A stretch of 64,000 bases of DNA, taken from an uncultured Coriobacteriales bacterium (GTDB lineage Bacteria; Actinomycetota; Coriobacteriia; Coriobacteriales; UMGS124). A model generated the notes under the pieces. That model saw only the letters and a list, made by a program, of their open reading frames with translations. It did no database searches and was not told where the DNA came from. Positions 1-8,372 of the stretch are shown one piece after another (position 1 is the first letter of the stretch; each line of letters starts with the position of its first letter). Both the position numbers and the translations under genes were made by a program. The DNA is taken from contig CABQHM010000007.1 in the NCBI GenBank assembly GCA_902464015.1, forward strand, positions 10,715-74,714. The letters run 5' to 3'.

Positions 1-360
1 CGCTGGCGCATCAACATCCTCACCATGGGCGACGACGAGGCCGCCACGATGGGCGTGAACGCCCGCCTCGTGCGTCTGCTCGTCATGGTTGCCGCGACTC
101 TCGTGACCGCCTCGAGCGTTGCAATCTCGGGCATGATCGGCTGGGTCGGCCTTGTCATCCCGCACCTGTGCCGCATGCTCGTGGGCTGCGACTACCGCAA
201 GCTCCTGCCGGCCTCGATGGTCATGGGCGCAGGCTTCTTGCTGCTTGTCGACGACGTCGCCCGTGTCGCCACCACGATGGAGATTCCCATCGGCATCCTC
301 ACCGCCTTTGTGGGCGCGCCCTTCTTCCTCTACCTCATCACGAAGGGAAGGAGGATCTAA
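1..360 (+). CDS. FecCD-family ABC importer permease, 3' fragment
   Basis: This is the C-terminal 119 residues of an inner-membrane permease; the reading frame is open back to base 1, so the gene starts outside the window. The opening WRINILTMGDDEAATMGVN is the characteristic cytoplasmic loop of FecCD/BtuC permeases, which contacts the ATPase. It is followed by three hydrophobic segments, including the GMIGWVGLVIPHLCRML stretch typical of the family. Iron-siderophore, haem and cobalamin importers share this fold, so the substrate cannot be read from the fragment. The stop codon TAA overlaps the ATG of the ATPase gene by one base, so the two are translationally coupled. Confidence 0.9.
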   Translation, partial: RWRINILTMGDDEAATMGVNARLVRLLVMVAATLVTASSVAISGMIGWVGLVIPHLCRMLVGCDYRKLLPASMVMGAGFLLLVDDVARVATTMEIPIGILTAFVGAPFFLYLITKGRRI

Positions 361-1154
361 TGCCTATCGAGATCGAGCATCTGAGCTTTTCCTACGGTGC
401 GCGCGAGATTCTGCACGACATCAGCCTCACCATCCCCGACCGCACGCTTGTCAACGTGCTGGGTCCCAACGGCGTGGGAAAGTCGACGCTTTTCCGCTGC
501 ATCCTGTGCCTCAACGCCAACTACACCGGAAAGATCTTGGTCGACGGGCGCGACCTGCGGAAGATGTCCATCCGCGAGCGTGCCAAGCTCATCTCCTACA
601 TCCCGCAGTCGCATTCGAGCGTCTACAACTACGAGGTCATCGACGTCGTGCTCATGAGTACGGGAACCGACCTGGGTCTTTTCAACAACCCGCGCAAGAC
701 CCACAAGGACCGCGCGATGGAGGCACTCGACAAAATCGGCATCGCCCATCTGGCGCATCGCCCCTATACCGAGATCTCGGGCGGCGAGCAGCAGATGACG
801 CTCATTGCCCGAGCCCTGGCGCAAGACGCGAAGACCATCGTGATGGACGAGCCCACGAGCGCCCTCGACTACGGCAACACCGTGCGCGTGCTGTCGTGCG
901 TGCGACAGCTTGCCCGCGAGGGCCTCTCCATCATCCAGTCAACCCACCAGCCTGACCAGGCGTTTCTCTATGCCGACAAGACGCTTGTCATCTACGACGG
1001 CCGCGTGAAGGCATATGGCGATCCCAAGGACGTGGTCACGGCCGGGCTCATCTCCGACATCTACGGCGTCGACGTCGAGATCAACTCGCTCTACGACGAC
1101 CGCGTGCGCGTGTGCGTGCCGACGCGCGAGATCGAGAAGAAGCCTGTGTGCTGA
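360..1154 (+). CDS. ABC importer ATP-binding protein, FecE/BtuD type
   Basis: A 264-residue cytoplasmic ATPase that powers the permease encoded just upstream. Visible motifs are Walker A GPNGVGKST, the signature SGGEQQM, Walker B TIVMDEPTSALD and the switch histidine in STHQPD, in the normal order and spacing. The length is usual for the family. The ATG at 360 overlaps the permease stop, and GGAAGGAGG immediately upstream serves as ribosome binding site. The binding protein follows 87 bases downstream, giving a permease-ATPase-binding-protein operon. The C-terminus is short and has no regulatory domain. The likely substrate is an iron chelate, haem or corrinoid, which the sequence does not resolve. 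Confidence 0.93.
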   Translation: MPIEIEHLSFSYGAREILHDISLTIPDRTLVNVLGPNGVGKSTLFRCILCLNANYTGKILVDGRDLRKMSIRERAKLISYIPQSHSSVYNYEVIDVVLMSTGTDLGLFNNPRKTHKDRAMEALDKIGIAHLAHRPYTEISGGEQQMTLIARALAQDAKTIVMDEPTSALDYGNTVRVLSCVRQLAREGLSIIQSTHQPDQAFLYADKTLVIYDGRVKAYGDPKDVVTAGLISDIYGVDVEINSLYDDRVRVCVPTREIEKKPVC

Positions 1155-1241
1155 CACCTTTGTTGCTCTGCCCGCCCACACCTTTGTGCCGGCGGTTTTA
1201 GGGGGCCTTCGGGCCCATGGGTTTGAGAGAAAGGAATGCGG

Positions 1242-2363
1242 ATGGTAAAGAACGCAAGTCGCCGCACGTTCGTCGTGGCCCTGTGCTCGGCTGCCTTGGC
1301 ATGCGGCCTGGCCGTTGCGCCTCTGGCTTTTGCCGACACGGCAGCTACGGGCGACAAGGCGGGTGCCGCTCAGACCGGTGAGACGCGCGAGTTCACCGAC
1401 TCTCTGGGTCGCACCGTCGAGATCCCGGCTGAGATCACGGCCATCGCGCCCTCGGGCTACCTGCCTCAGCAGGTGCTCCTGACGGTCGCCCCTGAGAAGA
1501 TGGTCTGTCTGGCCAGCTCCCTCACCGACTCGCAGGCTCACTTCTTCGGCGAGCAGTACGCGGGCCTCGAGGAGGTCGGCGCCATCTTCGGTGCCAAGGG
1601 CGACTTCAACCGCGAGGCCGTCGCTGCTTCCGGTGCCCAGATCGTCATCGACGTAGGCGACACCAAGAAGGGCATGGCCGAGGACCTCGACGCCCTTCAG
1701 GAGCAGCTCGGCATCCCCTGCGTCCACATCTCCAGCAACCTTGCCACCTACGGCGACTGCTACCGTACCCTGGGCGAGCTGCTCGGCGTTGAGGAGCGCG
1801 CCAACGAGATCGCCGATTACTGCGACGCCGCCTACAAGGAAATCTCCGACGTCATGGAGACCATCCCGGTCGAGGACCGCGTCGACGTGCTGTACCTCAC
1901 CGGTGAGGACGGCCTGTCCTGCCTGGCCAATGGCTCCTATCAGGCCAACGTCATCGACATGGTTTCCGACAACATCGCCGTGGTCGACGACCCCTCCGGC
2001 AAGTCCAACCAGACGAGCATGGAGCAGATCGTCAGCTGGGACCCCGAGTTCATCATCTTCGCCCCGAAGAGCGCCTATGACCTCGCCGGCACCGACGCCA
2101 CCTGGCAGACGCTGACCGCCATCGAGGGCGGCAACTACTGCGAGGTTCCCAGCGAGCCTTTCAACTGGCTCAACGGACCGCCTTCCGTCAACCAGGTCCT
2201 GGGCATGCAGTGGCTGCCCCGCGTGCTGTACGCCGACAAGTTTGACGACGACATGTACGAGACCGTCGCTGCGTACTACAAGACCATGTACCAGTACGAC
2301 CTGTCTGAGGACGAGTTCAACGAGATCACCGCTCGCGCCGTCCCCGTGGTCGACCAGAAGTAG
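1242..2363 (+). CDS. ABC importer substrate-binding protein (periplasmic-binding-protein-2-like, iron/haem/corrinoid class)
   Basis: A 373-residue exported binding protein of the FecCD-type importer. It has a signal peptide (basic start, hydrophobic core ending near LAFADTAATG). The mature part begins with REFTDSLGRTVEIP, the classical opening of BtuF/FhuD-like proteins, and ends with a long helical lobe. A start at 1236 is also possible, but the AAAGGA at 1230-1235 touches that codon and is correctly spaced for the ATG at 1242. No lipobox cysteine is visible, so membrane anchoring is unclear. The gene is the last of the operon and is followed by a strong terminator. Confidence 0.85.
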   Translation: MVKNASRRTFVVALCSAALACGLAVAPLAFADTAATGDKAGAAQTGETREFTDSLGRTVEIPAEITAIAPSGYLPQQVLLTVAPEKMVCLASSLTDSQAHFFGEQYAGLEEVGAIFGAKGDFNREAVAASGAQIVIDVGDTKKGMAEDLDALQEQLGIPCVHISSNLATYGDCYRTLGELLGVEERANEIADYCDAAYKEISDVMETIPVEDRVDVLYLTGEDGLSCLANGSYQANVIDMVSDNIAVVDDPSGKSNQTSMEQIVSWDPEFIIFAPKSAYDLAGTDATWQTLTAIEGGNYCEVPSEPFNWLNGPPSVNQVLGMQWLPRVLYADKFDDDMYETVAAYYKTMYQYDLSEDEFNEITARAVPVVDQK

Positions 2364-2398
2364 TTTCTAAGCAAGCTTCTTCTATAGGCTCTACCAAG

Positions 2399-2440
2399 AA
2401 CCGCTGTCCGTGCCTCAAGGGGCATGGGCGGCGGTTTTTT
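2399..2440 (+). terminator. Rho-independent terminator after the ABC importer operon
   Basis: An inverted repeat of about 14 bp (CCGCTGTCCGTGCC pairing, with G-U wobbles, to GGCATGGGCGGCGG) is followed by TTTTTT. It lies 35 bases after the binding-protein stop. Confidence 0.85.
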
Positions 2441-2600
2441 GCAATCTTGGAAAGAAATTCCAGCTCAACGCCTACACAACAATGCATTAGAGCGTCATAG
2501 AGCTTCATTCGAAGCCGCCGAGGGGCAAAAATCTGGAATCAGAAGCGATGAGATCGCAGGCGCCGAGGGGTCGGCGCAAAAGGGACAAAGGGGAGCGACG

Positions 2601-3752
2601 ATGGACGATCAGACGATGCTTGCGGCGATTGACGATACGGCTGCCGAGCTTGATATGAACGACGCTTCTCTTGACTCTGCGCCCGCTGTGGACGAGTCAG
2701 TCGAGACTACTGACACCGTTGAGGAAACCCCCGAAGAGGCTGCTGCCCGCGAGGCCGCCGAGCTTGCCGAGAAGCGGGAGCGCGAGGCCCGCGAGGCCGC
2801 AGAGCGTGCGGCTGCCGACGAGGCTGCCCGCGAGGAGCGTGCCCGGACGGCTGTCGAGAAGCTCTCGAAGGGCGCCGGCTGGGCCGCGCAGGCGGGCGTC
2901 TACTACGACGCGTCCCATGGCGCGGTCAAGGCAACGAGCGTGTCTGCGGCAAAGCAGGCCGCCCGCCCCGCCGATGACGAAGACTCCGCCATCGACGAGC
3001 TGACCGAAGACGAGCTTGTCGCCGACCTCACCGACGTGGCGCGCGAGGGCGACTCCCTCGACGACATCCAGGCCAGCGAGGCCGACGCTGGCTACATCGA
3101 CCCTGTCGTCTTCGGCCGCATGGTCGCCAAGGTCACCGAGGCCGTGACGCGCAGCCCCCTGCAGCGCGAGCTGTTCTACAAGGTGCTTTCGTTCTGCCAG
3201 GAGTCCAAGCCCCTGCGCGAGATCGAGCAGATGGTCATGGCGCTGCCGGACTTCGAGCGCACCTCGGCCAACGCCTATCACTTCATCGCCGTCATGGAAA
3301 ACGCCGGCGGCTTGGAGCGTTTCGAGCTTGACGACGAAGGCGATGTCGTGGATGACGCCCGTAAGGCCGGGCTCACCGAGGACGAGATCGACGACCTCGT
3401 GGCCGAGTACGCGTTCATGACCACGCCCGCCGGGCAGGCCGTGGTGGAGCAGCACACGCCTCGCGCGCGCATCATCGAGCTTCTGGGCCTTGTGCCCGAG
3501 CGTCGCGACACCTACATCGAGCTCATGGAGTTCCTGGCCGAGGAGCCTCGCACCTACAACGAGGTCACGCAGTTGCTCGACGGTCGCGACGTGCTCTGGC
3601 ACCTGGACTCCAAGGGCAATCCTGAGCGTATGCAGCCCAGCGTCTTCTTGGACAAGCTGCATGACGCCGCCGCCATCGAGTGGCGCCAAGGTTGGCAACT
3701 TAGCGAGGAGGGTCGCACCTACCTCGATGAGTTGAAGAGCGTCCAAAACTAG
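2601..3752 (+). CDS. Hypothetical acidic protein preceding the molybdopterin reductase
   Basis: I do not recognise this 383-residue protein. The first 120 residues are low-complexity and strongly charged (many E, A and R, likely coiled coil). The rest is a compact acidic helical region with segments resembling winged-helix repeats, for example around the last 100 residues (TYNEVTQLLDGRDVL and WQLSEEGRTYLDEL). There is no signal peptide or membrane segment. The frame is open back to 2424, but the ATG at 2601 is preceded by AAAGGGGAG and begins the conserved-looking part. Only 47 bases separate it from the Tat-exported reductase with no terminator between them, so it is probably co-transcribed. 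A role in expression or maturation of the reductase is inference only. Confidence 0.6.
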   Translation: MDDQTMLAAIDDTAAELDMNDASLDSAPAVDESVETTDTVEETPEEAAAREAAELAEKREREAREAAERAAADEAAREERARTAVEKLSKGAGWAAQAGVYYDASHGAVKATSVSAAKQAARPADDEDSAIDELTEDELVADLTDVAREGDSLDDIQASEADAGYIDPVVFGRMVAKVTEAVTRSPLQRELFYKVLSFCQESKPLREIEQMVMALPDFERTSANAYHFIAVMENAGGLERFELDDEGDVVDDARKAGLTEDEIDDLVAEYAFMTTPAGQAVVEQHTPRARIIELLGLVPERRDTYIELMEFLAEEPRTYNEVTQLLDGRDVLWHLDSKGNPERMQPSVFLDKLHDAAAIEWRQGWQLSEEGRTYLDELKSVQN

Positions 3753-3799
3753 GCGCTCTTCCGTATACGTACGTAAAAGCAAGGGAGAGGGAGGAAAGC

Positions 3800-6673
3800 A
3801 TGGCAGCAAACACCAACGTCACACGCCGCAGCTTTGTCAAGGCAGCAGCGCTTGCCGGCGCGGCGGTGGCCATCGGCACCCAGATGAGCGGTTCTCTCGT
3901 CGAGGCGCCTGCGGCATACGCTGACGAGGCTGACGACGTCAAGAAGGTCTACACCTCTTGTCACGGCTGCATCCAGATGTGCCCGGCTATCGCCACCATC
4001 GAGAACGGCGTGGTCACCAAGCTCGAGGGTGACGACCGCGCCCCCGTGTCTAAGGGCTCTCTGTGCATCAAGGGCCTCAACCAGCTGCACACCATGTACA
4101 GCCCGCGTCGTATCCTGCACCCGCTGAAGCGCGTCGGCGAGCGCGGCACGACCGACTTCGAGGTCATCTCCTGGGACGAGGCTATCGAGCTTGCGGCCAC
4201 CCAGATTAAGGATGCCATCGACCAGTACGGCAACTACGCCTTCTTCTCCTCCGTTGGCGGCGGCGGCGCTTACTCGTTCATGGAGGCCATGACGCTTCCC
4301 ATGGCGTTCGGCTCCCCCACCGTCTTTGAGCCTGGCTGCGCCCAGTGCTACCTGCCCCGTTGGTCTCTGTCGAAGCTCTTCTACGGCGGCGACGACCAGT
4401 CCATCGCAGACAACGCCGTCCAGGAGATTTTCCGCGACGAGGAGAACAACAAGACCGAGCTCGTCGTGGTTTGGGGCGCCCAGCCCTCCGTCTCCGAGAC
4501 CGCTGAGTCCGGCCGCGGCATGGCCGAGCTGCGCGCTCGTGGCGTCAAGACCATCGTCGTCGACCCGAACTTCTCGCCCGACGCCGCCAAGGCCGACGTG
4601 TGGCTCCCCGTTCGCCCCGAGACCGACACGGGCGTGCTGCTGTCCTGGTACCGCTACATCTTCGAGAACAAGCTCTACGACGAAGAGTTCACCAAGTATT
4701 GGACGAACCTGCCCTTCCTGATCGACCCCGACACCAAGCTTCCCGTCAAGGCTCAGGAGCTTTTCCCCGACTTCCAGCAGACCACGCCCGAGAACACCCC
4801 GGCGTACGTGTGCTACGACCTCAAGACCGGCGCCGTCGCTCCCTTCGAGTACAGCGCTCCTGCCGACTCCGCCGTTGACCCCGAGATCTTCTGGGAGGGC
4901 GAGTACGAGGGCAAGACCTACAAGACCGCCGGCCAGATCTACAAGGATCAGGCCGAGCCCTGGACCTTCGAGCACACCGAGGAAGTCACCTGGGTTCCCG
5001 CCGACCTCAACGAGAAGGCCGTCAAGATGTACGCCGAGAACTGGGGCGGCATTGCCAACGGCGTCGCGGCTGACATGAGCGAGTCCGCCTCCCAGGTGCC
5101 CCTGGGCTGCATGGGTCTGGACGCCATCATGGGCCGCATCAACAAGCCCGGCGTCACCATGACGCAGAAGGGCGGCGGCTACTTCGCCACCATGACCGAT
5201 ACCGGTGAGACCGTCAACACGCGCCCGGTCACCTACAACAACGGCTTTAGCGGCATGTTCTCCGACATGTACGGCGTGGGTGCCGTCATCGGTATGTCCG
5301 ACGCTGAGAACGAGGAGCGCATCAAGGCTCTGGGCGAGGCCATGCCCGACTCCCAGAAGACCCTCAACAAGCTGCTCCAGGACCGTCTGGGCATGAAGTA
5401 CCACAAGGGCCTCTACGCTTGGTGCCACTCCCACATCCCCACGGTGCGCGAGGCCATCGCCACTGGCGAGCCCTTCAAGCCGCGCGTGTGGTTCGACATG
5501 TCGGGCAACAAGCTCGCGATGCTGGGCAACGCCAAGAGCTGGTACGACGTCTTCCCCGAGGTGGACTTCATCATCGGCCAGTACCCGATGCTGACCTCCT
5601 TCCACATCGAGGCCGCCGACCTGGTCTTCCCGCTGCGCGAGTGGCTCGAGGAGCCCATGGTCAACATGACCCAGCTCGACACCCAGTGGCTGCAGAACGA
5701 GTGCACCCACATCGGCGAGACCGTCTCCCACTCCATTCCTGCCGCACAGGTTATCAAGAAGTGCCAGGAGCTGTGGGGCGGCTCCATCCCCGGCGGCCTC
5801 GAGCTCGCTCCCGGTGTCTCCGCCTACCTGGGCAACGCCACCGAGCAGGAGGTCAAGGACTCCGTCGCACAGACCCTGGGCGCTGCTGACTGGGATACCC
5901 TCCAGGGTGACGTCGATGCCTATGTGCCTTGCGTGACGCCCGACTACTTCAACTACCTGCAGCATGAGCAGCTCTGCGACGACGGCCTGCCTTCGGGCTT
6001 CGCCACCGAGTCGCGCAAGGTCGAGGTCTACTGCCAGATTCTTCTGCGCATGGCCCGCAACGGCTACCCGTTCTGCTACCCCGAGCCGCAGGAGGCCTGC
6101 GACGACTACAGCCCGATCTGCGAGTTCATCGAGCCTGCCGAGTCGCCTATCAACGACGAGGCCAACGGTGAGGGCGGCCAGTACCCGTTCATCCTGACCT
6201 CCGGCCGCGTGCCGTACTTCCATCACGGCACCATGCGTCACGCTGCGTTCTCCCGCGAGCTCTATCCTGCGCCTCACGTGCGCATCAACCCGCGCTCCGC
6301 TGCCGACCTCGACATCGCCGACGGCGACTGGCTCAAGATCACGAGCCGCCGCGGTGAGATCGCCGGCATCGCCGAGCTCACCGAGGGCGTGGCCCCCGGC
6401 GTTGTCTGGATGGAGCGCTACTGGAACCCCGAGTGCTTCGACGAGTCCATTCCCGCAGAGCAGCGCTCCGCTGGCTGGCGCGAGATGAACGTCAACGTGC
6501 TGACCAAGAACGACGCCCCGTTCAACGAGGTGTACGGCTCTTACACCAACCGCGGCTTCACCGTGCGCGTGGAGAAGGGCGACAAGCCTGCCAACGTTTG
6601 GATTGAGCCCGAGGAGTTCCAGCCCTTCATGCCCACGCTCCAGAGCGAGCCCAAGACTGAGGATGTGTTCTAA
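3800..6673 (+). CDS. Tat-exported molybdopterin oxidoreductase, DMSO-reductase superfamily
   Basis: Catalytic subunit of 957 residues. The N-terminus carries a twin-arginine signal (TRRSFVK at 8-14, then a hydrophobic stretch ending near AYADE), so the enzyme is exported folded. A [4Fe-4S] site is formed by C54, C57, C61 and C89. EPGCAQC at 177-183 lies where the family usually places the Mo ligand, but which cysteine ligates is not certain. The C-terminal dinucleotide-binding domain begins near YPFILTSGR. Several features (GAVAPFEYSAP, IFWEGEYEGKTYKTAGQIY, NVNVLTKNDAP) recall, from memory, the acetylene-hydratase/pyrogallol-transhydroxylase/catechol-dehydroxylase branch of Eggerthellaceae. 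That sub-assignment is tentative and the substrate is unknown. It is co-transcribed with the Fe-S subunit (TAATG overlap) and the chaperone. Confidence 0.88.
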   Translation: MAANTNVTRRSFVKAAALAGAAVAIGTQMSGSLVEAPAAYADEADDVKKVYTSCHGCIQMCPAIATIENGVVTKLEGDDRAPVSKGSLCIKGLNQLHTMYSPRRILHPLKRVGERGTTDFEVISWDEAIELAATQIKDAIDQYGNYAFFSSVGGGGAYSFMEAMTLPMAFGSPTVFEPGCAQCYLPRWSLSKLFYGGDDQSIADNAVQEIFRDEENNKTELVVVWGAQPSVSETAESGRGMAELRARGVKTIVVDPNFSPDAAKADVWLPVRPETDTGVLLSWYRYIFENKLYDEEFTKYWTNLPFLIDPDTKLPVKAQELFPDFQQTTPENTPAYVCYDLKTGAVAPFEYSAPADSAVDPEIFWEGEYEGKTYKTAGQIYKDQAEPWTFEHTEEVTWVPADLNEKAVKMYAENWGGIANGVAADMSESASQVPLGCMGLDAIMGRINKPGVTMTQKGGGYFATMTDTGETVNTRPVTYNNGFSGMFSDMYGVGAVIGMSDAENEERIKALGEAMPDSQKTLNKLLQDRLGMKYHKGLYAWCHSHIPTVREAIATGEPFKPRVWFDMSGNKLAMLGNAKSWYDVFPEVDFIIGQYPMLTSFHIEAADLVFPLREWLEEPMVNMTQLDTQWLQNECTHIGETVSHSIPAAQVIKKCQELWGGSIPGGLELAPGVSAYLGNATEQEVKDSVAQTLGAADWDTLQGDVDAYVPCVTPDYFNYLQHEQLCDDGLPSGFATESRKVEVYCQILLRMARNGYPFCYPEPQEACDDYSPICEFIEPAESPINDEANGEGGQYPFILTSGRVPYFHHGTMRHAAFSRELYPAPHVRINPRSAADLDIADGDWLKITSRRGEIAGIAELTEGVAPGVVWMERYWNPECFDESIPAEQRSAGWREMNVNVLTKNDAPFNEVYGSYTNRGFTVRVEKGDKPANVWIEPEEFQPFMPTLQSEPKTEDVF

Positions 6674-7275
6674 TGAGAAACTGCCTTGTTATCGATCTGG
6701 ACCGCTGCTCCGGCTGCGACTCCTGCATCGCCGCTTGCAAGCATGAGAACGGCATCGGCCTGGGCGTGTACCGCAACACCGTGGACCGCATGGGCCCCAT
6801 CGGCGAGTGGCCTCGCCCGCAGCAGTACTGGCTGCCTCGCCAGTGCCAGCAGTGCGACAACGCCCCCTGCCTCGAGGTGTGCCCCACCGGCGCCACCTAC
6901 CGCGAGGACGAGTACGGCCTGATCGTCATCGACCAGGAGCAGTGCATCGGCTGCCAGCAGTGCATGACTGCCTGCCCCTTCGACGCCCGCTGGTTCGACG
7001 CCGCCAACTCCGTCGTCGAGAAGTGCGACGGCTGCATCGACAGGCTCAAGAAGGGCGAGAAGCCCGCATGCGTGCACAACTGCTGCTGCGGCGCCCGTCT
7101 CTTCGGTGACCTCGACGACCCCGAGTCCGACGTCTCGAAGGCCCTGGCCGCAGCCGACCCCGCGTCGCTGCACCAGTTCAACGACGAGCTCGGCGTCTCT
7201 CCCCGCACCGTCTACATCCTGTCCGAGAAGGTATGCCCCTGGCAGGACGAGAAGGATGCGTATAGGGCTCGCTAG
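6673..7275 (+). CDS. Four-cluster [4Fe-4S] electron-transfer subunit (DmsB/PhsB-like)
   Basis: A 200-residue ferredoxin-like beta subunit passing electrons to the molybdopterin subunit. Four cysteine groups are visible in the family order: CSGCDSCIAAC near the start, CQQCDNAPCLEVCP, CIGCQQCMTACP, and CDGCIDRLKK with later cysteines in CVHNCCCGA. There is no signal peptide, as expected for a subunit carried across the membrane with its Tat-bearing partner. The ATG shares a base with the preceding stop. No NrfD/DmsC-type membrane anchor follows, so the physiological electron donor is not encoded here. Confidence 0.92.
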   Translation: MRNCLVIDLDRCSGCDSCIAACKHENGIGLGVYRNTVDRMGPIGEWPRPQQYWLPRQCQQCDNAPCLEVCPTGATYREDEYGLIVIDQEQCIGCQQCMTACPFDARWFDAANSVVEKCDGCIDRLKKGEKPACVHNCCCGARLFGDLDDPESDVSKALAAADPASLHQFNDELGVSPRTVYILSEKVCPWQDEKDAYRAR

Positions 7276-7323
7276 GGTGATGCGTCATTCCCTTTGAACG
7301 GGATGTGTTGAATGATTGATTGA

Positions 7324-7359
7324 TGGGGGCGGGGTTGCCTGTGCGGCGCCTCGCCCCCA
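7324..7359 (+). promoter_or_regulatory. Stable hairpin between Fe-S subunit and chaperone genes
   Basis: A perfect 8-bp stem (TGGGGGCG at 7324-7331 with CGCCCCCA at 7352-7359) plus inner pairing and no T-tract. It may lower or stabilise the downstream part of the operon mRNA. It lies in the 174-base gap before the chaperone gene. Confidence 0.5.
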
Positions 7360-7449
7360 TGACACAAAGGGACGGGTGCAATGCGTTGTTCCCGGACCTT
7401 GCAAGATGGAGCTGCCGCTTGTGCGGCGTTGTCACGGAGAGGAACCACA

Positions 7450-8256
7450 ATGAGCGAGAACACGATGGCCGAGACGCTAGATACCCAGGCCGAGGCCACC
7501 TCCGCCGACGCCGCCGCACAGGCTGAGCAGGCTGCGACTGCCGTTCCCGAGGAGGTTGCCGCTGCCCTTGAGGGCCGCGCCGCCTTCTACGAGACGCTTG
7601 CAGGCCTTTTCTGGATGCCGCTTACCGCCGAGCAGGTAGAGGCCATGGCCGGGCAGGATTTTTCCGCCTATGCCGAGCTCAACGACGATTTCGCCGACGG
7701 CGTGAACGACATCACGCGCTACCTGCGCAAGCGCAACACCGGCACGCGCGACGAGATGGCCGTGGACTTCACGGGCACCTTCACGGGCATCAAGACCTAC
7801 GAGGGCAAGACCGCCGTGCCGTACAAGTCGGTCTTCACGAGCGAAGACGGCCTTATGTACCAGGAGGGTTTCCGCGAGGTGTACCACGCCTTCAAGGCTG
7901 AGGCCATCAAGAAGCGCGCCGGGCTCGACTACCCCGACGACCACATCTCGTTCCTCTGCCAGTTCATGGCCATCATGAGCCGCCGCACGCTCGAGGCCCT
8001 GCAGGCCGGCGACTACGACAAGGCCGCCCACGACGTGAAGGCCTCCGCCGACTTCCTCGACAACAACATCCTCTCCTGGTACGACCAGCTCATGGAGCGT
8101 TCGCTGTTGCTCATCAAGACCCGCTTCTACAAGGGCGTCATGAAGCTTGCGCGTGGCTTTTTCACGCTCGACCGCGAGACGCTGGCCGACCTGGCCGATG
8201 AAGTTGCCGAGCTTGCCGAGGCGGCCAAGAAGGCCGAAGGGACCCCTGCCGAGTAA
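7450..8256 (+). CDS. TorD/DmsD-family redox-enzyme maturation chaperone
   Basis: A 268-residue all-helical cytoplasmic protein. After an Ala/Glu-rich leader it has the TorD-like core: LEGRAAFYETLAGLFW near residue 40, a YKSVFTSEDGLMYQE segment, then PDDHISFLCQFMAIMS, which corresponds to the conserved D-H-x-x-x-E/Q region. Family members bind the Tat leader and help insert the molybdenum cofactor before export. That fits its place as last gene of the reductase operon. The start is the ATG at 7450 after GGAGAGGAA; the longer open frame from 7381 lacks a ribosome binding site. Confidence 0.85.
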   Translation: MSENTMAETLDTQAEATSADAAAQAEQAATAVPEEVAAALEGRAAFYETLAGLFWMPLTAEQVEAMAGQDFSAYAELNDDFADGVNDITRYLRKRNTGTRDEMAVDFTGTFTGIKTYEGKTAVPYKSVFTSEDGLMYQEGFREVYHAFKAEAIKKRAGLDYPDDHISFLCQFMAIMSRRTLEALQAGDYDKAAHDVKASADFLDNNILSWYDQLMERSLLLIKTRFYKGVMKLARGFFTLDRETLADLADEVAELAEAAKKAEGTPAE

Positions 8257-8311
8257 CGCAAAGCTTGCCTGTCCTTTCAAGGCATTCAAAAATATAGTTT
8301 AGCTGCCACTT

Positions 8312-8339
8312 TTGCCCTCTCCTCTTTTTTGCGTACAAT
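8312..8339 (+). promoter_or_regulatory. Candidate sigma-70-type promoter for the LuxR-type regulator
   Basis: TTGCCC (8312-8317) and TACAAT (8334-8339) are separated by 16 bases, 33 bases before the chosen start codon. It suggests the regulator has its own promoter rather than being read only from the reductase operon. Confidence 0.45.
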
Positions 8340-8372
8340 CATGTGCGTGCATTCAAGGGGAGAGGGTTTTGT

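Noticed and set aside
1154..1187. Two ACACCTTTGT direct repeats between the ABC ATPase and binding-protein genes
   Set aside because: Only two short copies 24 bases apart within an operon; likely chance and no evident function.
3749..6277. 842-residue minus-strand open frame
   Set aside because: Antisense shadow of the molybdopterin oxidoreductase, which has a clear signal sequence, cofactor motifs and operon context on the plus strand.
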